From Roseburia sp. (lineage in GTDB: Bacteria; Bacillota_A; Clostridia; Lachnospirales; Lachnospiraceae), in assembly GCA_017547315.1 (NCBI GenBank), contig JAFYQA010000076.1, forward strand, positions 1-12,789: a stretch of 12,789 nt of DNA. The letters are read 5' to 3'. Within the stretch, counting starts at the first letter, position 1. Every line of letters starts with the position of its first letter. This document shows, one piece after another, positions 6,842 through 12,789 of this stretch. The position numbers and the translations under genes are program-made. The notes below the pieces were generated by a model. That model saw only the letters and a list, made by a program, of their open reading frames with translations, made no database searches and was not told where the DNA came from.

Positions 6842-7490
6842 TCTCTGTTTTGCTCTTATAGATGGAATTTGCTGGAACTACACCGCGTACACAGGAAGTC
6901 GGATATACACTGCTGTGTCTTCCAAGTACTGTTCCCGGATTCAAAACGGAGTTACAACCAACTTCTACATAATCACCTAACATAGCACCGAATTTCTTCA
7001 GTCCTGTTTCAATCTGTTCCTCTTTATCCTTCACTACCACTAACGTCTTGTCAGATTTCACGTTGGATGTGATAGAACCTGCACCCATATGTGATTTATA
7101 ACCAAGTATGGAATCACCCACATAATTGTAATGTGGCACCTGAACAGTATTAAACAGAATCACATTTTTCAACTCCGTAGAGTTACCTACTACAGAACCT
7201 TTTCCGACAATTGCGCTTCCTCTAATAAAGGCACAGTGACGAATCTCTGCGTCCTCATCAATGATAAGTGGACCATTTAAACAAGCAGTTGGTGCAACTG
7301 TAGCACTCTTTGCTACCCAGATATTTTCACCACGCTGTTCAAACTTCTCTGGATCTAAAGTCGGTCCCAATGTCTTGATATACTCACTGATTCCTTTCAA
7401 TGCCTCCCACGGATAGGTGAACTGTTCTAAATACTCCTTTGCGATTGTCTGTTCCAAATCGTATAAATTACAAATCTTAGCATTTTCCAT
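6825..7490 (-). CDS. Hexapeptide-repeat acyltransferase resembling the GlmU C-terminal domain
   Basis: This 221-residue protein lacks the nucleotidyltransferase domain of full-length GlmU. Residues 1-50 are a helical lead-in (WEALKGISEYI). Residues 58-210 form a left-handed beta helix of hexapeptide turns such as VAKSATVAPTACL, IRGSAIVGKGSVVG and LGDYVEVGCNSVLNPGTVLG. The block VPHYNYVGDSILGYKSHMGAG (119-138) aligns by eye with the GlmU acetyltransferase region around its catalytic histidine, making H120 the probable catalytic base. Such proteins are often named UDP-N-acetylglucosamine pyrophosphorylase, which is misleading because no sugar-nucleotide-forming domain is present. Acyl transfer from a CoA donor to a sugar phosphate or nucleotide sugar is inferred; the substrate is unknown. 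GGAAGGAA lies seven or eight nt upstream of the ATG. It has its own promoter and a leader hairpin. Confidence 0.8.
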   Translation of the reverse strand: MENAKICNLYDLEQTIAKEYLEQFTYPWEALKGISEYIKTLGPTLDPEKFEQRGENIWVAKSATVAPTACLNGPLIIDEDAEIRHCAFIRGSAIVGKGSVVGNSTELKNVILFNTVQVPHYNYVGDSILGYKSHMGAGSITSNVKSDKTLVVVKDKEEQIETGLKKFGAMLGDYVEVGCNSVLNPGTVLGRHSSVYPTSCVRGVVPANSIYKSKTEIAERH

Positions 7491-7511
7491 TTATATTATT
7501 CCTTCCTGCTA

Positions 7512-7533
7512 TCATCGAATCCTCATCCGATGA
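7512..7533 (-). promoter_or_regulatory. Hairpin in the leader of the acyltransferase gene
   Basis: TCATCG (7512-7517) and CGATGA (7528-7533) form a perfect 6-bp stem with a 10-nt loop. It lies about seven nt upstream of the ribosome site in the roughly 60-nt predicted leader. It has no T-run and is not a terminator. It may influence mRNA stability or translation; chance is possible. Confidence 0.35.
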
Positions 7534-7556
7534 CCATACATCAAACTTACTGATAA

Positions 7557-7585
7557 ATTTTACTCCTATCTGCACCACATTGCAA
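7557..7585 (-). promoter_or_regulatory. Sigma-A-type promoter for the acyltransferase gene
   Basis: The minus strand reads TTGCAA (7580-7585), 17 nt, TAAAAT (7557-7562). Transcription would start near 7550, leaving a leader of about 60 nt. It lies in the 114-nt gap after the topoisomerase stop codon, where no terminator hairpin with T-run is visible, so read-through from topB may add to it. Confidence 0.55.
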
Positions 7586-7604
7586 GCGTTCCTTTTCCTA
7601 GTTG

Positions 7605-10600
7605 CTATTCGTCGTCTGAGAATAAAAATGCATCTCCCATCAACTGATCCGCTAATGCCTGCTCTCGCATAACCTCTTCATCATACGCTGCATATTCCGC
7701 TGCCATGGCATCATAAAATGCTGGTACATCATCGTCGATATACTGTGCATCGTCCTGTGCATTCCACATGTCAAATGCACTGTCACCGTCATTGTTCCTA
7801 TTGTTGTTTTCCACTGCGGTATCGACATTAATTGGCTTACTATCAAGTTCCTCATAGAAAGGTCTTTCCTCTCCAACGAAAGAATTGTTTCCAGAACTAC
7901 TTCCAGAATTCTCAAAGTCAAAAGAAATGCGATCATCTTCAAACTTCAAACAGGCATCAAATACATTACCCGCCTTTGAAGTAAATCCAATTACTTTATC
8001 TCTCGTCTTGCCTGTTTCTAACAATTCCTTCATAACTTCCTCAGAAAGCTCTACTTTTGCTACAGTATGAGACACTTTAAATCCACATTCACACTCGTAA
8101 TTCCACTGTGCCTTCATCAGCCTCTTCTGACATTTTGGACATACCACATTTGTCTCTACAGGCTTTGGTTTTTCTGGGAAATCAAATGTCACCTGACCAT
8201 CTTCCGTCAGTTTCAGTGGTGCATCAAACATCATGCCTGTCTTTGCCACAAATCCTTTGATAACTTCTGTTTTCTTCTTAATCAAAAGTTCTTTGACCTG
8301 TGCTTCTTTTAACTTCACACCGGCAATCTTACCGATAGAGAAACGACAGCTATCCGGATTATCTTTCGAATAATTAGCACAACCAAATCCAAACGGAGTC
8401 TGTACAATATCACCTTTACAAAGCGGACATTTCACGTCTTTTACCTTCGGTGCTTCTAAATCTGTAAAATCAAACTTCAGACCGGTTACTTTTCCAGTTT
8501 CGTCTTTATTCAACGCTACACGAGCATCAAATTTCTTTCCTTCTTTTGATTTAAAACCGCGAATCGTTGAGGTTCTACCATACGTCAATAATTCCTTCAC
8601 TTGTGCCTCATTCAAAGTCTTCTCTGCCATTTTACCAACAGAGAAACGACAGCTGTCCGGATTATCTTTCGAATACTTCGAGCACCCAAAACCAAATGGT
8701 GTCTGCACGATGTCTCCTTTACAAATCGGACACCTTACATCTTTTATTTTCTTCGCCTCTACATTATCAAAGTCAAACTTCAAACCTTTAATCGCACCGT
8801 CTTCGGCTTTATCCAGTGTAATACACGCGTCGAATTTTTTGCCAGTCTTCGACTTAAAACCACGGATGGTTGAGGTTCTTCCATTTTCTAAAAGTTCCTT
8901 CACCTGTGCTTCATTCAAATCCTTCTCTGCAATTTTTCCAATCGAAAAATCGCAACCATCCGGCGTATTCGGATTGCGGTTGGCACATACATAACCAAAC
9001 GAAACCACTAAAATCTCTCCGCCACATTTCGGACAAAACGCTTCTTTGACTTTCTTCATCTCCACATGTTCAAAATCAAACTTCGTTGTATAATTGCCCA
9101 CTTCATCCTTTTCTAACGCCACACAGGCATCAAATTTCTTACCTGTTTTGCTTTTAAAACCGCGAATCGTTGATGTTCTTCCTTCCGTCAAAAGTTCCTT
9201 CACTTGTGCTGGATTCAAGTCCTTTTCCGCCATCTTACCAATTGCAAAAGTACAACTGCCTTCCACGTTACGATTGCGCTTCTCACAAGCATAACCAAAT
9301 GGTGTCTTTACAATAGCACCGCCACACGTCGGACATTTGACATCTGCAATTATGTTAGCTTCCACATTATCAAAATCAAATTTCAGACTGACTCTTCCAT
9401 CTTCTCCCTGATTTAACACAATACAAGCATCAAATTTATTCCCCTTCTGAGACTTAAATCCTCGCAAGGTCTCCGTACGTTTCTTGGTTAAAAGTTCTGT
9501 CAATTCATCAATCGACAGTGCCCTGCCCGCTAATTTTCCAATTGAAAAATAACAGTCTTCCGCTTTTTCTAAATGTTTCTGACAACTATAACCATAAGCA
9601 GTCTTTACGATTGGTGATTTACAAACCGGACAGAATAAGTCCTCAATCACTTCCGGTTTAATCTCTGAAAAATCAAAGTTTATGCTAATCTTACCTTCTT
9701 CATCTTTTTCTAATACCAATGCACCGCTAAACTTCTTTTTGTTTTTAGAAACAAAACCATTTAATACTTCGGTACGACCGTTCTCGATGAGTGACTTAAA
9801 TTCTTCCTCGCTCAAATCACGTCCCGCTACTGTTCCCATGGAAAACTTACAGCCACTTCCATCTTTTTTATAATTGCTACAACCATAACCAAATGGTGTT
9901 GTTTCTAGTTCGCTACCACACACTGGACACGCAACCCCAAGTTTTTTCTTGGCAGCTACACCTCGTGCACCTTTTCCAGTCAACGGCTGAATCTGATGAA
10001 TTAACTGCTGTTTTTGATCGTTTTGTATCATCGCGAGCGTTTCTTTTCGGATAAAATCCTCTAACTTCTCACGATACTCTTCCATGACAACCGTACCTCT
10101 GGTAATGCCATCTAACCCCTTTTCCCAAGATGCTGTCATCTTTGGATTAAGCAGTGCCGGAACTGTCATACTTACTACCTCAAACACCATTTCACCTAAT
10201 GTTTCCGGGGAAAGTACCTGAGATTTTTTATTTAAATTCAAATATCCAATACGAACTAACTTTTTAATGATTTCTGCACGGGTCGCTGACGTTCCAATAC
10301 CGGAACCCTTAATCTGAGCACGAAGTTCTTCATCCTCAATAAGCTGACCCGCATTTTCCATAGCAAGTACCATGGAACCTGAGGTGTAACGCTTTGGTGG
10401 CGATGTCTTCCCTTCTTTGATTTCAAAACCTTGCACGGTTAATTCATCACCCTTTTGGATTCGCTGTGCAAGTGCTAGCAAACCACGATTTTCATCTTTT
10501 TCACTTTCGTTACTACCATCACCTTCAGCGTCACGATCAGATGTATCATTATCTGCAGTATTATCGCTATTTTTCTTGTAATTTGCCACTTCTAGATATC

Positions 10601-12020
10601 CCGGTGATTTTAATACCTTGGTCGATGTAAAAAATTTCTCCGTATAATCACCATTTGTACTCGGATGCTTCATCTCCACCGTAAGTTTCACCGTTTGATA
10701 CTCTGCCGCCGGATAAAAAATACTAAGGAAACGTCTGACAATTAAATCAAACACAGCTCTCTGCAAAGAGTTCAATGAACCAAGCTCCGTCAGCTGTCCC
10801 GTCGGAATAATCGCATAGTGATCCGTCACTTTAGAATCATCCACATACCCGGTCTTTGCAATATTATAATGTAGACCTTCTTTCATGATTTTTTCAACAT
10901 ATGGTGCCGTTGGTTCATATCCTTTTAATCGGCTGATATTCTTGCCTATCTCCTTTGCTACCGCTGTCGATAAAACTCTGGCATCCGTTCTCGGATATGT
11001 AGTCAGCTTCTTTTCATATAAGTCCTGTGCCACTTGTAGCGTCTCATCCGGACTGATTTTAAAACGTTTTGCACACTCTGCCTGCAACTCTGCCAAATTG
11101 AATAAAAGAGGGGCTTTTTTCTTCGAAATGCCCTGTTCAATAGCGGAAGCGATCGCCCTGCGCCCGGTCAGTTCCGCAATCAATTGTCTAGCAGTAGCCT
11201 CTTCTTTAAAGCCATTTTCTTTGTACAAAAATGGCGATTCAAAATACTTCGAACCATCTACCGCCTTCCATTCAGCCTGCGCTATACCTGCATCTATCGA
11301 AGTTCCCATAGGTGCAAAACTACCCACAACACGATAAAATGGTGTCTCTTTAAAGTTGCGAATCTCACGCTCACGAATCACAACCATACCAAGTACACAG
11401 GTCATAACGCGCCCCACTGCAATAGCAGTGTAGCTGGAGGTTCCCGCTGCATCATTCAATAAATTACCGTACTTTACTGACATTGCACGAGAAAAATTAA
11501 TACCCATGGCATAATCTTCAATCGTTCGCATAATACCAGACTTACCCAGATTCGCATAATCTGACATCGGTTTTGCTTCGTTAATACCGCGTCTGATTTC
11601 TTCCTCGGTTTGTGAGTCAATCCAGACACGAAGCTCCTTCATGCCATCTCGCACACCACCAAAATTACGAATATTCTCTTCAATTGTCTGACCTTCTTTT
11701 CCCGCGTCACCTGCCCAATAAACAGTATCAATATCCTCTCTGTGCAGCATACGATGCACAATATCATACTGCTTACTTACCGCAGGAATAACATCATATT
11801 TATAATCCCGTGGTAAAAATGGAAGGTCTTCCAGTTTCCATTTTTTATATCGCTCGTCATACACCTCGGGATACACCATTTCTACCAAATGACCCACGCA
11901 CCATGTAATGACATAATTTTCATTTTCTATATAACCATCTTGTCTTCCGGATACACCTAACACCTGCGCAAAATCTCGCGCAACACTCGGTTTCTCCGTA
12001 ATAATTAATTTCTTACCCAA
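7605..12020 (-). CDS. topB: DNA topoisomerase III with seven C-terminal zinc-finger-like repeats
   Basis: This type IA topoisomerase cuts and passes single DNA strands, resolving underwound or joined duplexes. It has 1471 residues, about twice the usual TopB length. The TOPRIM domain starts ITEKPSVA (E9) and has GDAGKEGQ (D105, G107, E109, Q111). The catalytic tyrosine is Y342 in TYPRTDAR. The helical core continues past an acidic low-complexity insert (about 481-513) to about 690. Seven repeats of 96-101 residues begin at 698, 797, 896, 996, 1097, 1198 and 1294, each opening CPxC and continuing T/F-G-Y/F, C, GF-x-S/A-K and a final FDF. They match the topoisomerase C-terminal repeat family. 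Residues 1374-1471 are an acidic tail. The start is TTG 12020-12018, with AGGACGG seven nt upstream; an in-frame TAG five codons upstream rules out a longer form. The preceding gene ends 23 nt upstream. Confidence 0.92.
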   Translation of the reverse strand: MGKKLIITEKPSVARDFAQVLGVSGRQDGYIENENYVITWCVGHLVEMVYPEVYDERYKKWKLEDLPFLPRDYKYDVIPAVSKQYDIVHRMLHREDIDTVYWAGDAGKEGQTIEENIRNFGGVRDGMKELRVWIDSQTEEEIRRGINEAKPMSDYANLGKSGIMRTIEDYAMGINFSRAMSVKYGNLLNDAAGTSSYTAIAVGRVMTCVLGMVVIREREIRNFKETPFYRVVGSFAPMGTSIDAGIAQAEWKAVDGSKYFESPFLYKENGFKEEATARQLIAELTGRRAIASAIEQGISKKKAPLLFNLAELQAECAKRFKISPDETLQVAQDLYEKKLTTYPRTDARVLSTAVAKEIGKNISRLKGYEPTAPYVEKIMKEGLHYNIAKTGYVDDSKVTDHYAIIPTGQLTELGSLNSLQRAVFDLIVRRFLSIFYPAAEYQTVKLTVEMKHPSTNGDYTEKFFTSTKVLKSPGYLEVANYKKNSDNTADNDTSDRDAEGDGSNESEKDENRGLLALAQRIQKGDELTVQGFEIKEGKTSPPKRYTSGSMVLAMENAGQLIEDEELRAQIKGSGIGTSATRAEIIKKLVRIGYLNLNKKSQVLSPETLGEMVFEVVSMTVPALLNPKMTASWEKGLDGITRGTVVMEEYREKLEDFIRKETLAMIQNDQKQQLIHQIQPLTGKGARGVAAKKKLGVACPVCGSELETTPFGYGCSNYKKDGSGCKFSMGTVAGRDLSEEEFKSLIENGRTEVLNGFVSKNKKKFSGALVLEKDEEGKISINFDFSEIKPEVIEDLFCPVCKSPIVKTAYGYSCQKHLEKAEDCYFSIGKLAGRALSIDELTELLTKKRTETLRGFKSQKGNKFDACIVLNQGEDGRVSLKFDFDNVEANIIADVKCPTCGGAIVKTPFGYACEKRNRNVEGSCTFAIGKMAEKDLNPAQVKELLTEGRTSTIRGFKSKTGKKFDACVALEKDEVGNYTTKFDFEHVEMKKVKEAFCPKCGGEILVVSFGYVCANRNPNTPDGCDFSIGKIAEKDLNEAQVKELLENGRTSTIRGFKSKTGKKFDACITLDKAEDGAIKGLKFDFDNVEAKKIKDVRCPICKGDIVQTPFGFGCSKYSKDNPDSCRFSVGKMAEKTLNEAQVKELLTYGRTSTIRGFKSKEGKKFDARVALNKDETGKVTGLKFDFTDLEAPKVKDVKCPLCKGDIVQTPFGFGCANYSKDNPDSCRFSIGKIAGVKLKEAQVKELLIKKKTEVIKGFVAKTGMMFDAPLKLTEDGQVTFDFPEKPKPVETNVVCPKCQKRLMKAQWNYECECGFKVSHTVAKVELSEEVMKELLETGKTRDKVIGFTSKAGNVFDACLKFEDDRISFDFENSGSSSGNNSFVGEERPFYEELDSKPINVDTAVENNNRNNDGDSAFDMWNAQDDAQYIDDDVPAFYDAMAAEYAAYDEEVMREQALADQLMGDAFLFSDDE
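7902..9929 (-). repeat. Seven tandem coding repeats of about 300 nt in topB
   Basis: The repeats encode the topoisomerase C-terminal units and start at 9929, 9632, 9335, 9035, 8732, 8429 and 8141. Units 5 and 6 are the most alike: both encode CKGDIVQTPFGFGC and YSKDNPDSCRFS, and the DNA is also recognisably similar, so their duplication appears recent. Units 3 to 5 share KELL, GRTSTIRGFKSK and GKKFDA. Units 1, 2 and 7 have diverged most; unit 7 keeps CPKC but its second cysteine pair is reduced to CEC. Such direct repeats can expand or contract by recombination. Confidence 0.85.
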
Positions 12021-12027
12021 ATCTGTA

Positions 12028-12034
12028 CCGTCCT
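12028..12034 (-). promoter_or_regulatory. Ribosome binding site that supports the TTG start of topB
   Basis: AGGACGG on the minus strand ends seven nt before the TTG codon at 12020-12018. The in-frame TAG lies between this site and the preceding stop codon. No ATG or GTG lies in frame between that TAG and the conserved MGKKLIITEKPSVA start of the protein, so this site sets the start. Confidence 0.6.
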
Positions 12035-12043
12035 AATAATATT

Positions 12044-12789
12044 TTATGCCTGTTCATGGAGGGCTTTCACACGTTCCAGTGGCAAACCAATTTTCTCAGC
12101 TATAACTTCGTCAGATAGAAGTTCAAGCAAATTGCGAGCATTTTCTATCTTTGTCTGCTCAATCCCCTCAGCCATTCCTTCTTCTCTACCTTCCTGTCTA
12201 CTATCCGCCATTAAATCTTTAATTGCCTGACACACGTCCTTCTTCCCATCCTTTCCCTCATATTTTTTTATTCCAGCCAATTCTTTTGAATTCGTATACA
12301 TACTTACTACCTCAAAAGCCTCCGCGTCCATCGCTTGATAATAAGGTTCCCTACTTACCAACTCATATAGCTTTTCTTTACTCTCAGCACACCTTATAAA
12401 ATCAAACACATGTTTCACATCTGTTTGAAATATACTAGTATCTTCTAATCTGCGAATATCAATCAGGTTAATCGAATAATCTGCAACCTTACTTCTTAGT
12501 TCCTCCGGTATATCTGTAAAATCAATAATCTCATGCAAAGACATCGGTCCGTCCCATGGTTCTTTTCCTGAATATATCACAAAAGTAATCACCGGATACA
12601 ACCTACTGTCTTTTTTATAACCATACAAATACTCACCCGCAGACAAACCTCTTCCATTGCTTTGCACTTCTCTTTTTATTTTTGCAGCTTGTTTCTCATA
12701 TTGATTCACCTCATAATGTAAACTACGAAGCGGAAATTTATAGTCTACTGTCTCCTGGCTTTCAATTCCGATTAATGCAAAATTTACCC
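12044..12789 (-). CDS. Rpn-family PD-(D/E)XK nuclease / putative transposase, N-terminus outside window
   Basis: The frame is open from the window edge to the TAA at 12044-12046, giving 248 residues. The first visible residues, VNFALIGIESQETVDYKFPLR, carry the E-x-Q form of the PD-(D/E)XK active-site motif (IESQ), and the next block (PVITFVIYSGKEPWDGP) is typical of the family. A GTG at 12709 would give a shorter protein beginning NQYEKQAAKIKRE, but the open upstream frame with conserved motif shows it is internal. The C-terminus has the usual EGREEGMAEGIEQTKIEN charged helix and a DEVIAEKIGLPLERVKAL tail. Rpn proteins are DNA endonucleases that promote RecA-independent recombination; many clostridial copies have unknown roles. 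The gene ends 23 nt before topB and may be co-transcribed with it. Confidence 0.82.
   Translation of the reverse strand, partial: VNFALIGIESQETVDYKFPLRSLHYEVNQYEKQAAKIKREVQSNGRGLSAGEYLYGYKKDSRLYPVITFVIYSGKEPWDGPMSLHEIIDFTDIPEELRSKVADYSINLIDIRRLEDTSIFQTDVKHVFDFIRCAESKEKLYELVSREPYYQAMDAEAFEVVSMYTNSKELAGIKKYEGKDGKKDVCQAIKDLMADSRQEGREEGMAEGIEQTKIENARNLLELLSDEVIAEKIGLPLERVKALHEQA

Noticed and set aside
7902..9929. CRISPR-like periodic repeats
   Set aside because: The period is about 300 nt, the repeats are coding throughout and follow protein conservation; there are no short repeats with unique spacers.
10885..11337. Plus-strand open frame of 150 codons inside topB
   Set aside because: It is antisense to the conserved topoisomerase core next to the catalytic tyrosine, and its composition is that of a shadow frame.
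12707..12709. GTG at 12709 as start of the Rpn-family gene
   Set aside because: The frame is open upstream to the window edge and encodes the conserved IESQ active-site block, so the GTG is an internal valine codon.

Overview
The window is low-GC DNA with strong AGGAGG-type ribosome sites and TTGnnn-N17-TAnnnT promoters. It carries a GGGtGRT gene beside a NifU-like gene, a YARHG lipoprotein, an Rpn-family PD-(D/E)XK protein and a DUF2201/MoxR/LRR cassette. Together these point to a gut-type clostridial Firmicute, most likely Lachnospiraceae; the species cannot be fixed from the sequence. All nine genes lie on the minus strand, so transcription runs from high to low coordinates. No tRNA, rRNA, CRISPR array, insertion sequence or integrase was seen, and no convincing intrinsic terminator. 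No gap between genes exceeds 120 bases.

Right end (12789 to 7605): the 3' part of an Rpn-like nuclease gene runs off the window edge and stops 23 nt before an unusually long topoisomerase III gene. The topoisomerase has 1471 codons and starts at TTG. It carries seven tandem C-terminal repeats of about 100 residues, six of them with four cysteines, followed by an acidic tail.

Middle (7604 to 2920): a stand-alone GlmU C-terminal-like hexapeptide acyltransferase has its own promoter and a leader hairpin. It is followed by a three-gene cassette: an LRR protein, a DUF2201/VWA-like protein, and a MoxR-like AAA+ ATPase. A good promoter (TTGCAG-N17-TATACT) overlaps the 3' end of the acyltransferase gene, and the leader before the LRR start codon holds an inverted repeat ending exactly at the ATG. 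The cassette has the layout of a MoxR-VWA system (compare RavA-ViaA and the MoxR-vWA ternary systems known from comparative genomics), with the LRR protein as probable recognition or adaptor partner. It is the best candidate here for a poorly described system.

Left end (2919 to 1): a separately promoted YARHG/SH3-like lipoprotein, then a NifU-like Fe-S scaffold protein paired with a GGGtGRT-family protein that is cut by the window edge. The 101-nt spacer inside this pair holds a CpG-rich multi-hairpin element unlike the surrounding DNA, possibly an extragenic palindromic repeat.
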